Assembly: GCA_025345505.1 (NCBI GenBank)
Contig: JANVCC010000077.1
Span: forward strand, 3,380,446 to 3,444,445
DNA length: 64,000 nt
Origin: Todiramphus chloris collaris
Taxonomy: Eukaryota; Chordata; Aves; Coraciiformes; Alcedinidae
Direction: 5' to 3'
Position 1 is the stretch's first letter. Each line of letters begins with the position of its first letter. The position numbers and the translations under genes are program-made. The notes beneath the pieces were generated by a model, which worked only from the letters and a program-made list of their open reading frames with translations, was not told the origin of the DNA and searched no databases. This document shows, one piece after another, positions 36,101 through 49,410 of the stretch.

Positions 36101-39100
36101 CTCACAAGCATTGCTATCAGTGGTGGAAGGTATTCACATTGCTTTGCTTGAATTGGTTTACTATATTGCCTAATCCACTCTCTAGAGGTACTTTTAGAGA
36201 GGTCCCAGCATATAAATCTATCTTATGTGGTGCAAATGCACTTCAGGAGGAACTTTGATCCCTCTCACCATCCGCAGCAACTCACTGCAGTACTACAAGA
36301 CAGCTGGGTCAGTCTCAATTACTTCATATCAGATACTGTTGCTTAATTGGAGATTGTGCTGGAGAAACTTTGTGAACTTGAAGCAAAAATAGCTCAATTA
36401 AACACATTTTGCTCCTGAAAACGGACCCAGTATATGAACTAGCCATCTCCTTTCTCAGCAAAACTTAACAATAACTAAATGAAGCTAACATTTTCCAACT
36501 CAACAATTCTCTAATACACAGCATTTAGGTAGGGAATAAAAAAGGGTTTATTAGCTGACCCAAAAATTATGACCAGTGCCCAAGAAATAGGCCATTCCTA
36601 GCAAGAGGAGGAAATTAAAACTGTTCAACTACAAAAACAAAAGGTGATTGAAAAACTAGATATATTAAAAAATCTAGTTATGGGAGAGGGAACTTTTCAC
36701 CAGAAGTGCACAGTGACCAAAATCATAATGCACTGATAATTATATCTATATCTGAAAAGATGCTTTTCACTGCAATCTTTAAGCAAAACCAGGAGAAATT
36801 TCAGAAACAGTCCACAGTCTTTGCACTGATTTCAGTGGATCCAGTCTGTAGCTTGGATACAGCATGGCTGAACATTTCAGATTGCCCTGGGGCTGACTTT
36901 AAATTTTGTTACCATGGAAGATGGAGAACTATCACATTCGGGTGCTTTCTTGACAACCTCAAATGAGAGACCAGTCACAAAGTGGAATTCAAACTTGTAA
37001 ATTAAATGCATGAAGAAGAAGAGGAACTGGGTGGCAGGAAGTTCTAATATGCTGGGTAACAAAATGAACAGAATAAAGCAGATGGTCTTCAGTCTCATTC
37101 ACAGCATGAAAAAGCAAAAGAGTGGACACTGCTGCAATATCTATAATATTAAATTAACATACGCCTTATGAGGAACTGAAGCCAGACAGCATCGAACAAC
37201 ATTTCTAGTGATATTACTAAACTCTCTTACCCTGAGGAAATAAGATGGCTTAATCCAAAATTGCTTATTGCAACTGTCTCTGATCATCTCCCCAGAAACG
37301 AGAAATAATTTTCGAGAGTCCTAGACACCTATGCCAAGACTAGGGTTGGGAATGTTCCTTAACCTTGTTTAATTTACTGGTACAGCCAAGTACTGGGGTA
37401 GCACGAGAGATTTCCCAGAGCCCACACCAGAACTGTGGCAGTTCTTTGGGGCTCATTTAATTCCTGTTAACAAAAGCTTACTATAGAGAAAGCACACATC
37501 TAGCGGTGTTTGCTTGACTGAAGGGAAAGATGACTGCAGTGTGATAAAGAATCCAAGCAAAACAAATTTTTTAGAAGTGCAATCTTTCCAGGACTGAAGC
37601 TCCAATTAAAAGCTGAGAGGTTTCAAAGAAAAATAAAACACACAGCATATTTTGGCAGTAACCTGCTTAACTTCTCCCCAAACTACTCCCTCTATTCCAT
37701 CTCCGGGAAAGATTTAATGGACAAATGCCACCCCAGAATCCTAAAAGAATCTCATGCAAACTGTAATAGTGATGGGTGACTTAAAACAACCAGGCTGTCA
37801 GCATTATGTTCTCTGAGTGAATTCCTTGATAAACATTTCCCACTTTGTCTTCCTTTCAAATCATTCACTTTAATTAGTCCAATCTTATCCAACAGATTAT
37901 TCACTTATAAGCTTCCTCCAAGGATCACAGGGAAGTTAATTTCAATCACTGGATGTAAAGCTTTATATTCCTGCTCCTTGACATCACATACTGAGGTCCT
38001 TTCTAATCCCAGTCAGCCACTCCACTTTCAGAAGGGTAAACCACTCCCTGTCGCAGAGCACAGTGACCCCACATTTACCCAATATTTGCAGAGCCACACG
38101 CCTGCTGACAATAACCTGTGATGAGGATGCTTACTTCGATTTTCTACTGTTCACTTTGGTTGGTGGGCTGGATGACAGAAAATGTTTTCTGGCTTTTTGT
38201 TGCAACTGTCTGAAACCAGAAAGAAATGATGAGGGAATGGAGCTTAGCACCTCATGACTGAATAAAGATCAGCAAAGGGAGAGTTAAGCACACATATGGA
38301 CAGCTTCAGAGGCATTTTTTGCATTTATTTTGGTGCTTCTGCCTTCCGATTTTAAAAGGTAGCTGTCAGTTTTGCTTTTGTAAATAAACTGTCTATCTTT
38401 ACATTTCTAAGCAGGGAAGTTGCATATGCATTGTCAGAAGCGTACTACAAAAAAACCTAAATGAATGTGAATATGTAAATATGTTTGGTGGAGTAGTCAG
38501 TGTTTGGAAACTGCGAATTACATAATAGAAAGATTCACAAGAGGAGGACAAAAATAAAAGAAGGATTAAATAGATTCACCCAGTTACACTATTCCTTTCT
38601 TTGGAAGCAGAATTAGTCATCAGGTAATGAGCGCTGACTCTGGGGTCTCTAACACTAGACTGTGACCTACTCAGTGAATGCATTCATGCTGTTTGCTGGA
38701 CAAGATGGTGTTCCCAAGAAGCTTTTTGGGGAAAAGGAAAAAGCTGGAAAAGGATCATGCAAGTTGTGGTTATAATAAATGCACTTAGACACAGGCGTTT
38801 CCTACCTACATGTGAAGCCTAAGTGTTCTTCATGTAAGGAAGCTATATTTTCCCAACTAACTTGATATCCTGGCTGATGGAAGAGCCTTTTCTTACCTGT
38901 GACACTTTCTCATCTAAAGTGACAAAGCACAAAAAAAAAACCCTGTCAGAGAAAACAGAGGAAGAAAGAGGTGAAAATTGAAGAACACACAGACCTCCTC
39001 CCAAATTAGTGTTTTATCTACTGAGACATACCAGCTCCTAAAAGTATGCATTAGGCCATCACACACCAAAAAACTCAATCCAGTCCAAAAGACAACAATT

Positions 39101-42100
39101 GTTCTTCTTTCTCCTCCTCTACCTGCATTTCTTCTCTTCTGTCCCCATTTCATTTGATAGTTTAATGGCATATTTTACCTCATACTGATTCTCAACTCTC
39201 TATTTTATTTCTCCCTGGCCTAGTAACAGCATTGCAAGGCTCATATTTCAGTTTCACCCTGTGGAGAAGCAATGCTGATTTGCTTTCCTTCCAGATGTGA
39301 AGCAACCCATTTATGTTTAATACTCGCTCTTCAGTCACACAGCAGCCTGCATTTAACTACATCTTTATGCATTATAAATGCACATACATTTGAAAGAATA
39401 AAATTCCCTCTACCTGACATCACTCTAAATGGAGCTGAGGTGAGCTCTTGTTTCCCCGAGGCAGCCTGACATTTGAAGATCATTTTTAACCATTTAATTT
39501 TTGAATTGTACCTTTTCACTTGCTACCTCCTTCTGTTTGTGGGGCTCCAAGCATTTGCAAAAAAAACCCAAAAATAGACACTGAGTAACCCTTTAGACAG
39601 TGTTGTAAGGATTAGATATGTAATTTCTATAAGAGGAGGAAAGTAGCTGAAAAAAATAACAGTCAAGTTTATGAAAGGTCTTGTAGGGATTTGGCATCAG
39701 CTCCCATGGACAACTGGTGCCCAGGTCTCTGATCTACATTGTGCAGTGCATGCTCCTCATAAGCAACTGGCTCCAAGTAAAGGCTCCAAAATCTGAGTTT
39801 CTTCTCACATATAAACAACTGCACTTCTTGTCTCCTGAAACACTGTCCTCCTAAGTTGTGGTTTGCCTCAGGGAACCCTAATGTCAATATCAAGTGTAAG
39901 ATGACTTAGCTGTGTAGGTGATTGAGTCACCCAAACTGACCAGAGGGTGGTAGCTAGCCTGAGGGTATCTCACAAACTCACTGGAGGCCTCAGGATTCAT
40001 TCACAAGGCTGTGGAAGGAGTACACAACCCTGCAGTCTTCTGCCACCTTGACTTAGTTCTCTGTCTTTTTCAGTGGAGTGGAAGTCTCGTGTCTAGAACA
40101 AGCCTCCATCAACCCATGCTACATCCACCAAGCTGTAGTAATTCATAGCCTGACCTGAATGTCAGTGTCAAGTGTCTTAGACTCCAAGGCTCTGAAGTGC
40201 CAGAAAAGAAGGAGATACTGACTTTGTGTTTTGTGCAAGACACATTCCTTGGCATGAGTCCAAGCCTTCTGCAGACCCTGCAACCCCACTGTGTATGGCA
40301 CAATGCTCCTTTTGTCTCCATGTGGCAGGTTGAGGGAACGTTTATCAAGATTCAAACGACTACAGAAGTCTTGCTGAGAAAATGGGAAAAATCTTCTAAA
40401 GCAAGGCACTGTTCATTAGATTTCTTAATCCATGTATTTATGGACATATTATTGTTTCTGGATGGACCTTGTAAGCCTCGTTCATAAGTCACAATACATA
40501 GTGAATAATTGCAATTACTGTCCACTTAATGAGACAGTGATGCTTTGTTTTAAAAAATACACAGAACCTTTCTGCCTTGAAGTGTGTGTGTGGATGTAAT
40601 TACTCTCCAGTGCCAGCTGGAAAGACTTTATGGAGTGACAGTTATTTGTCACATGATGTGAAATGCAATATTTTATGGCCTGATCCTTTTAGATCTCCAA
40701 ACCTAAACAAAATTTTTGTTTAATTAGAAATCAGAATAGATCCACCACTACAGAACATCAGATGGTAAAGTGGCATTGACTATTCTCTTTCAGTGTCTTT
40801 AAAGACAATGACTCACCATGACATCATTGTCTCTAATTTTTGAAAACATATAGAGGGAAACTGCTGACAATAGATACTGCCATAATCTAGCAAGTAAAGG
40901 CTGATTAAAAATCAGTGACATGGATTTCAACAAACAAAGCATGACCTGCCTTGCAAGAGTGAAAGGAATCACTGAACAAGGTGACTAAGGATATGGTAGA
41001 TTTACCAGCATATGAAGCCTTGAAATTAATTTGTTTTCAGCCATAGCAGTTAATGCAATTTAGCACATGACCACATTGACACCTCTCCCCAGCATAAGGG
41101 ACGGGGAGAGACTGTATGGCCAAGGATAAGACTATCCATTTTGGCAGTGCATTTATGTCAGATGAAAGTTTCCTGCACCCTGAAGAAGCAGAGAATATTT
41201 TGTAGCATAAATAAGATTATGACTTATGATTATTATTGAGGGTGGCTTAGATATGTCTTCTTTATGAACATCACCCATTGTCTCTCATGAACTGCTAGCA
41301 GAGAGAGTGAGGTGATACTAAAGAAATTCTATGCTTATTGATGCTTCCTAGGATCCTTGAAGTCATAACTATCCAGTTCCTACAAGGTACTTAAGAATAT
41401 AATTCCCTTCAAAACTTCTGCCAAAATCTATTGTGTTGTGCAGTCAAGGAAGCGAGACAAAGCACTATCTTCTACTCATTTCAGTTTGGCCACAACTTCA
41501 AGCGGGAGGCAACAATTCAATGCTTTAGGGTAGATACACAGACATCCTTCTATAGATGAGATTGGATCTTGTCCACTTCACTCCTGGGCAGCTGTTTCAG
41601 TCTGGAGTAGAGCCATCACAGTCTTAATTCACTAGCTTGAAAGCAAGCCTTGCTGTAGGAAGGAAATCTGGATTGGATCCCAGCAGTACAGTCCATCCTA
41701 ATGTCTTAAGATGTCAGAAGGAGTTTCTCTGGCATAGATATTTTGGGTGTATTAAGGATACCAAGGACAACAACATCTAGTCAGAGTATATAGTAAGTTG
41801 GAGTTACTAGAAAACATACCCCAGACATCTTCAATGAACTTAAAAGAGAAAAGCAGTGTCTTTCCTGAACACACAGAAGAGAGGTGAGAAAAAAATTAAA
41901 AGTAAATACAGTTGTTCCATTTTTAACCTTTTTAAATGCAATTTCAGTATTACATGAATGATAGCAGTGTGAGCAGAGATTGTTACTTTAATAGGCTTAT
42001 AGTCAGATGCTGGCTGTGTTTGTACTACAGCAGTGAATTTCCTGCAGTGCAGATATATTTCCATGTTTGATAAGTTACAAAGACTGCTAGATGTATTTCA

Positions 42101-42467
42101 TTTCAGATATCAAATTTGCATCAGCCTCTGTTTTTCTGCTATTTGAAAGACTTTATCTGTGGACATCTCACCTACAAGGCTGAGATCCTGATTATAAGTT
42201 CTAAGGTCAGTTTATTAAAAGTTTATCACATGTTGTTGATTTACTAGTATCAATCAAGTGTGCATGTAAGTACCTGTCCTGAGGAACCTTTCCTAATACT
42301 CTGGTTAGAACCAGAGACTGTGGCCATATGTCTACTTCTAAGTATTAATTTCTCTGAATTCACTGAAACCCATTGTTCAGATACAGATAGAGGCTTCTGG
42401 CTAGGCTAGAGAAAAGTTGCAGTAGGACCCTGAGCCTTTCTTACACCTTAATATAGTTGCAAATTAC

Positions 42468-42747
42468 CCTTTCATACAGGACAGAGAGCCTGCTTGGTGG
42501 TTCTGGCTGTCCTTCAACATGAAGTCCACAGTGCTTTGCAATAATATTATGGGGGTAAGCACCAGGAAGAAAAGTCAGACCGACTTTTTCCTCAATGTCA
42601 TCCATCACGAGGGACCGTAGGAGTCGTGTGGAGCTAAGCCGGTAGGTATCCAATGTAAATACACATCGCACACCTCTAAGACTGCTCTCAGACTCTTTCA
42701 CAAGCGCCTCAGCTTTGATATTATTTCTGGTGCTAGATTTCATTTCC
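42468..42747 (-). CDS. Candidate internal coding exon, 93 codons (unidentified protein)
   Basis: Reading 5'-3' on the minus strand, an AG (GCCAGTTCAG) precedes position 42747 and the stretch ends with AAAGG followed by GTAATT at 42467-42462, a good donor. It gives one base plus 93 open codons, ending in phase 0. The product begins EMKSSTRNNIKAEALVKESE and includes LRGVRCVFTLDTYRLSSTRL, SLVMDDIEEKVGLTFLPGAY and GLHVEGQPEPPSRLSVLYER. Codons such as CGG, CGA and CTC and about seven CpGs stand out against AT-rich, CpG-poor flanks. There is no transmembrane segment or low complexity, and the sequence looks like a globular mixed alpha/beta protein. I do not recognise the family. The pyrimidine tract before the AG is weak. 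It is the best exon candidate here, either a real gene whose other exons I could not link, or a remnant. Confidence 0.35.
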
Positions 42748-45136
42748 CTGAACTGGCAGGCTGCCAATTAATTCTTTGTAGCCTGCATTTAAGCAACAAT
42801 GATTTACAGTTAAGATGTCTCAGCTAATCATAGTGTAATTAATAGTCTGTAATGCTTTCATGTCTTGGAGAAGGAAGCACTTCATACCTGGGAGTTTTGG
42901 CTGCACTGCAATGATGGACTGTAAGACATCACAATTTTTTCATTTTTTTTAAAGCTATTGCCTTAGTGTTTTAGAAACCAAGAATTTCAAAGAGCTTGAA
43001 TGTAGATTTGACATTTTGATACATTGCTCACTACTGCAGCATATTCAGCTCTTAGATAGCATAAGTAAACAAACCAGTTGAATTTCCTTTGCCGACACAC
43101 TGTGAAATTTCCCACTAAGAATGCAGCAGACAGCATCAAAGATATTAATTCAGCATTTTTATATGTATACCAGAATGTGGGATAAAAAGAAACTCTGTGC
43201 TGGAAATCAAGACAGCTACTGTGCCTACCTACTTAATGGGCAGTCCTTGTAACCTAGAGGAGCCCCATGACCCCCACTGCAGAAGTTGTTCTTGAGAGCG
43301 TGAACAAAGGTGGTTTGGAAAAAGCAAGGAAATGTGACTTCAGACAACTACCACACCCCTATGAAAGGCAAATCTGAACTTCAGATGGCCTGTGGGAGCA
43401 GAATGGGCTACAATCAGCTTTCCCTGACAGCCCAGCATAGGCAAACCTTTCACAGGAGCTGTGCATCTGCAAGACAGTCCTTTGGTGGATCAACCAAGCC
43501 TCCACTGAACTCTTAAGAATTTTCATGCCATGAGCAATGCTGCTGACGTCTCTTTTAGTCATTCACAGTCTTCATGTCTAAAACACCTGTGTCCAGTAAG
43601 ACCACCTACAACACCACTGTTCCATCTTCTGAACAGCAGGAGTTTGGAGAGGCTACAGAGAAAGACTCCCTAGGCTCTTGCTAGCACAGATGATCTGATC
43701 CTGATGAGAAGAGGACAGAGATTACAGACATGTCCTGGGGAACATCATCATACCTTTCACATCATGCGCTGTCCCTAGACGCCAGGCCAGGCTCAGGGTT
43801 GCGTGTGTCAGTAGAAGATAATTCTAGCTGGTGCTATAGGCTCACGTGAGGAAAGTGATTCCTGACAGGCACTACATGAAAATTAAGCTCTGGGCCTTTT
43901 TAGCAAGCACTGTTTGGAGAGGCATGCTTAATTTTTAGCAATACCTTTTCCTGTACCCTGTACAGTAGCACTCTGAGGAATCATTCAGTATTCAAAAAAA
44001 CCCCAAAAAATCCAAAAAAGTGTTTTTCAGTCCATGGGACTCTTGGAAGTTGGATTTGCTGCCTGGGCTGAGGATAATTTCGTTAGAAGGTTCACTGGCT
44101 CAGATGAGACACATCAGGCCTCTCCAGGACAAATGTAGTCATAATAACTGAGAGAGGTCACATCCCTGAATCTTTGATTCTCTCTGGCCTGATATGGAAA
44201 AGTAAAATATAGTTTGTGCTGTTCAAAAAAAAACCAAACCAAACACAAAAAATAGCAAGAAAGGCTTTGCTCTCTAAGACTTTAAGGGATTTTTTTTTTT
44301 TCCTACTGAAATCAGGTCTTGCTGGAGGCCTCACTACCAAAAATAAAAATACTGTTATGTTGATGACATTTCAATTAGCCTTAGTTCACACAAACGAGTC
44401 ATTTGGCAAGGTCACATTATTTGTATAGTGGTGGAAGCTACCCTTCTGGTAGCCTGGAAGAGGACACAAAACCATGGCACAGGGTGACAGTCTGGGTCAC
44501 TATCAGTCAAAAATCATTTCTTGTTCACTCTGCTGAACTGACCAGACAGGCCTGGGACTGAGTTCACAGCCTTGACTGAAGATTACACGGTTATCTGAAT
44601 ATTTGGTCCATGGAGAGGTGATGGTGATAAACAAGGACTCACAGATGGCAAAGTTAATCACATTATCACCCTGCCTTCAAGTAACCTCTCAAACTTCTGT
44701 GATTTAGCCACACCAAACCTATGGAACAATTAAACTCAGGTGGACCTTTGATTACAAATAACTGGAATATTTACAATTGCAAAGGGAATACTACATATTT
44801 TTACAGGACAGATGGCAGAATTACAGTCCGTTTGATAATTCCAGTGTGAAAAAAACAAAGATCAATTCAATTAATTGCTACAGATGCAAATTAGTAGTCT
44901 GTTAGTGCCAGGAATTTTGTTTCTCCTTTCTTATTTTTTCCAAAGCTGTAGAGTTTTCGTTCAAATGCTTAATCTATTCCTGGGCAATACTGAAATTTAC
45001 ACACACACACAAAAAACAAATGAGAAATTTAAGTAATAACTGTCAAGGAAAATTAATCCTCCTTCCTCTTCTCCTCCCCCCCCCCACTTTCCTCATGTAC
45101 TGTGGGCCATCTTTCTTCCCCTCTCTTTCACTGCAG

Positions 45137-45234
45137 TAGTTTTTCCTTGTGCACCATTTGTCATGGTTCTTGGGCTCCTAACTCTTACAAGAGCAGGTGG
45201 GATTCAGCCCTCCCGTATCTTTAGGGCAGCAAGT
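45137..45234 (+). other. Splice-flanked 98-bp interval; possible exon
   Basis: Preceded by a strong pyrimidine tract (TTTCTTCCCCTCTCTTTCAC then TGCAG) and followed by AAGT/GTAAGTAG, both close to consensus. One frame is open and contains an ATG at 45161 followed by a short hydrophobic run (MVLGLLTLTRAGG). The protein potential is minimal, so a non-coding RNA exon is the more likely alternative if it is real. Confidence 0.2.
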
Positions 45235-46085
45235 GTAAGTAGGCATCCAACCCACTCTATGAACCTGGAAGACTTGCATCTGCTGAGAACCATTTACCAA
45301 GAAAGTGTCTTATATGCTCATCAAAAAAAGCAGCTTTTACAACTGAAATAAAAATGAATTATTCCAGCCCTCTCACACTTTCTATAGAGGGTCATGAGTA
45401 GAGCTCTGCTCACTGTCACAGTGCTTATCTCTTTATGTCTGAAGCATAGGTTAAGATCTTAAGTTTTGTGGTAGGTCTCACAACCTAGGTTAGGGAAAGG
45501 AAGGTCTTGAGCTTGTTGCTGAAGAAGCCAATGGATTTCAAAGGCTAAGAAAAAAAATTCTTTATTTAAATAACCTTCAACTCCTATCCCTAACCCAAAC
45601 CAGGAGTGGACATCCAATGTGGTACATAAACTGATCTTTGCCTGCTGTTCAAGCCAACAAAGGAGAGCGAGCTAGGGTGGTGAAAGAGAGCAGGGACATG
45701 CGTACCATCCTATTACTTTTATGTCATGGCAGGAAAATAGGATGGATATGCAAGCATGACAGCATCCTAAATATCCTATGCATTTCCTCTGGAAGTCAGA
45801 AGCAATCTTGTCCCCAGTTTCAGATCCGAGGAAATGTAGCAGAGATCTGATGTGGGTTCTAGAGTTGCATAAATTCACAACAGGATATTACTGTTTAATC
45901 AACAGTGGCAACTCTGAAACTCCTCAAGTGGGAGATACCTAGTTTTTCATCATAATTCATCATTGGTGTTATTTCCCTGTAACCTTAGCTAAATCTCACA
46001 CGTAAGGTCTAAACCTAGTAATCACTTGAAGCAGTGCATATAATAGCAGAAGTGATCAGAAGCACTTGAGGGTGTTCATCTCATT

Positions 46086-46150
46086 GTAGACTAGCTCAGC
46101 AGTGGTACCCACATTAGAGATAGGAGACTTGGGCTCAATTTAGGAGAGCA
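46086..46150 (+). repeat. Possible tRNA-derived SINE relic
   Basis: TAGCTCAGCAGTGGTA at 46092 resembles a tRNA/SINE A box, and CTTGGGCTCAATTTAGG at 46128 resembles a B box (GGTTCAANNC). The box spacing of about 39 bases is near the tRNA norm. No cloverleaf closes, so it is not a functional tRNA. The match is short and the family is undetermined. Confidence 0.3.
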
Positions 46151-47086
46151 TCTTCTCCAGAAAGTCTCTGTTTACACTTTCCAATTCAGTTTTGTTGAAT
46201 AAAAAGCTAGGGACAGAAAAACAGGCAACAGTTTCTAATGATTGGCCAAGAAGGGAGAAGTAGAATCACCAGACATCATCATTTAAAGCTGCAGAAGAAA
46301 AAAGAGAAGCTGTACAATGAATGTTTATGACTGCAGTCTGTCCATCTTCTCTGATGTTTCAGTACAAGTGCTAGCTGCTTGCTTCAGAAATAAATTGATC
46401 TCAGTTTCTAGATTAAACCATAGAGGAAGTTTTTCTGCTCTACAGGAGAAAAGCGTGAAAAAGATGTTAGATGTGCTCTTGAAGCTCATATGCCAATAGC
46501 AAAGAACTGTTATTTATTTTAAAATTAGCTGTATTTAAGGAAAACAGCAATGAGGCAAGCTTAATCTAGTGGAAAGAAACCAGTGATGGAGCTGCCCCCA
46601 GGTTTCAGCTTTAAGGGTTGTCACCACTTAAATGTTCTGTTTTGAGAATATGGGAAAACAAAGAAGAAGATCTGGCTGGGAAACCAAGTACTGAACACAA
46701 AGTATTGTTCATTTGCTTTTGAGACCTAACTACAGTATTGGATAGCGCTTCTGTCTCATCATGTCTCTTAACTCTTAAGTCATTTCCCAGCTACTGGATT
46801 GGAGGAAGCCATGAATAAGGTAACTGCTAGAAGGGACAGTTCTCCTGTTTCATGACTCATCTTGATGGTTGAGCCCTACAGGTCTGTTGGGCCATTCATC
46901 ACTGGTCCAAGATGGCACAGGGCAAATACACTAGTGACTTCACTTCATCTCAGCTCTGTCATTAAAGTCAGTGCAACTGTTCATCCACTGATGAAATTCT
47001 TCACATTTTAGAAACTTCGCAGGTAAATGCTACGATGTCTCATACGGTTAAGTAGTGTGAAATTATGGCTAAGACCACCTTTTCAG

Positions 47087-47262
47087 GTGTGAGAAGGATA
47101 GAGGTACTTGAATTCTGCAATTTGCCTTTGAAGCTGCAAAAGAAATCTCTATTCATCAAGAAGCGTGGTTATGAATATACACAGTTCATAAGTTTAATCC
47201 GACGAGTAATCTTTATGAAATCAGCAGCAAAATTCTCCACGCAAATGGAGTTACACAGATAT
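47087..47262 (+). other. Possible 176-bp internal exon (unidentified)
   Basis: CCACCTTTTCAG directly precedes 47087 and AGATAT is followed by GTAAGTTA at 47263, so both splice sites are good. After two bases the interval is open for 58 codons. The product is basic and includes EVLEFCNLPLKLQKKSLFIK and QFISLIRRVIFMKSAAKFST. I do not recognise it. The open frame continues past the donor to 47322, so length alone is weak evidence. If it is real, it is on the opposite strand to the 42468-42747 candidate and belongs to a different transcript. Confidence 0.22.
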
Positions 47263-49337
47263 GTAAGTTATTGCCAGATTAGAAGTTTTAGAAGGATCAT
47301 CCACCATGGACTAAGGTTTTGAGAGTGACTTTTTCCCTAGTAGTGGATGCCCATCTTAAAATGCCAAAAAACAATAAAGTCAGTGATCTAAAACTGAGGA
47401 CCCGGAGTCTTATAAAGTTTAGTATTTGATGCCAAAATCATGTGTAAAGTATATTTTATAAATGTCTGCATAATCTGTTAATTTCATACTTATCAATATA
47501 TCTGTCCTGTAATTCTTAAGAGCAATCTTAGATAATCACATTATTTACTCAAAAAGGGCATCCCATAATCGTACATAAAAATCATTGCTCAAAAGGTTGT
47601 ATGCTAGTGAAGTATAAGAGCCAAATACTCCTACCCCCTTGTTATAATCAGTTTTCCATTTTTCCTAGTATTTTTAAATACTTCTCCAAAACTTTAATAC
47701 ACAAACTTACAGAGATTAGTTACTGAGATAATCATAAATTCAAAATGTCACTATCAAGGGTGAAATATTATTCCTGCCTGAAATAAAACAAACAAAAAAA
47801 AAAAAAATCACCTTTGTTTCTTCCAGGTACTGCCACAATACTGCAGAACCCACAGGAACTGCGGCATCATGAGCCGCTTGAGATAACAGTCTGCTCTTCA
47901 TACCAAGAGTTTGGCCCTTTTTCAGGGTGATGCAATGGCTTGGCACAGGCCAGTGGAATTATTCATCTTAGGCCATAATATAGGGTCTAGACAGAAGGTT
48001 ATTCTCAGTTACATAATCTTTAGGGTTTGGAGTAGCATTGGGGTAGTCCCTTCCCTGGGTTTTCCATCTAGTAACATCTTGTGCAGAGCTGTATGGCCAG
48101 GTCTGTTCAAAGGAATACATTCTCCAGTGTGACAAAGGAGTTTCTTGCCCAGTCTCAGAAAGAGCACACAGAGCAGAAACAGATGCAGAAACTCTCCCTG
48201 GCCTCTCCTCCTACACCTTCTAGAATTGACTGTTAAATCACCCTCCCTGCTCGCCCAGGGAGGCCCTCTCAACTTTCTGCCCCTACAAACCAGGGGTCAA
48301 AGCCACTTTCCACATTACCATCATATCCCTGCACATTCAATGCCCTTGTTTCAAGGCAAAGCAGACATACCAAAAGAAACGTGAAAAATCTCCCAAAGGG
48401 ACACGCAGCCATGGCTGTATCCCCTTTCCACCTACAAGCAAAAAGACATAGGTAGTCTGTGTTTGGGGGAACACATCTGGCATATAGACCTTGGGGCCTC
48501 AAGACAGAAAGGAATGATACAGCACATGGCACCAGCTGTTAGCAGATCTCCTTTAAATACCTGTAAGAAAAGGTTTCCTTTCTTTGTCAAAGAATATTAA
48601 TCACCACACCTGCAAATCTGTCATGTCCTGCTTTAATCTTCAGTGAAAGAGAGGAACTGAGCAGGGCAGCTCTGTTATCTCCCTGCATGAACTGCTGCCC
48701 ACCCCTCTAATCCTGTGAGAGGGGAGGGACATGGTGCTACAAGGGAGCATGAGTCCTGGAGCCAGTATCAATTTACAAGCCACCTTTACAAGATACTAAC
48801 TCAGAGCCCACCCCAAGCTTAGTAACATCATTGCAGATGCCCACTGTATTTGTTCATACAGCAGTTGCTAAAAATAGAGGTTTTTAAAAGGAAATTTCTT
48901 TTTCTTCAGTTAGGCTAGAAAAAAGATCCTGTTGCAGACTAGGAATGGAAGATGGAAATACCAAAAGATGGGTACAAAGAAATGACTACAAGAGAGCACA
49001 GGAGAAAAACAAACTCACCCTCTCTGTAACAAATAGCACATTTGTATTTCTTCTTCTAGTAGCCCAGGTTAAATGCTTTCCATACATTCCTATCCAGTGA
49101 AGCAAAAGTATGCAAAATATTTGCAGTGAAGGCAGCCAGTTCAGTTAGCACAGCAAACAGCCACATCAGCCACCTCTACAAGTCAGAGCTCAGCGCTGTA
49201 TCTGCTGGGGCAGAGGGGCAGCTGATTGCACTGATCACACATTGATTGCACCTGCCCTCAACCAGCAGATTTCTCAGGTTTCCAAACCCCATAAAGGGAT
49301 CCAACCCCCTTCCCCAAAGTTCTTAAACTGATAATAT

Positions 49338-49410
49338 GCTCATCATATACATATATGCTCTTATACATATATATGTGTGCTTTTATACATATGTATAATA
49401 TATGCTCTTC
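49338..49410 (+). repeat. AT-rich imperfect repeat
   Basis: Units built from ATACATATATG and ATATATGCTCTT recur; the latter occurs near 49351 and again at 49398-49409. The sequence is partly self-complementary. The Tyr/Ile-rich minus-strand frame crossing it is a composition artefact. Confidence 0.75.

Noticed and set aside
46086..46150. Functional tRNA gene
   Set aside because: Only A/B-box-like words are present. Acceptor, anticodon and T stems do not pair and there is no T-run terminator.
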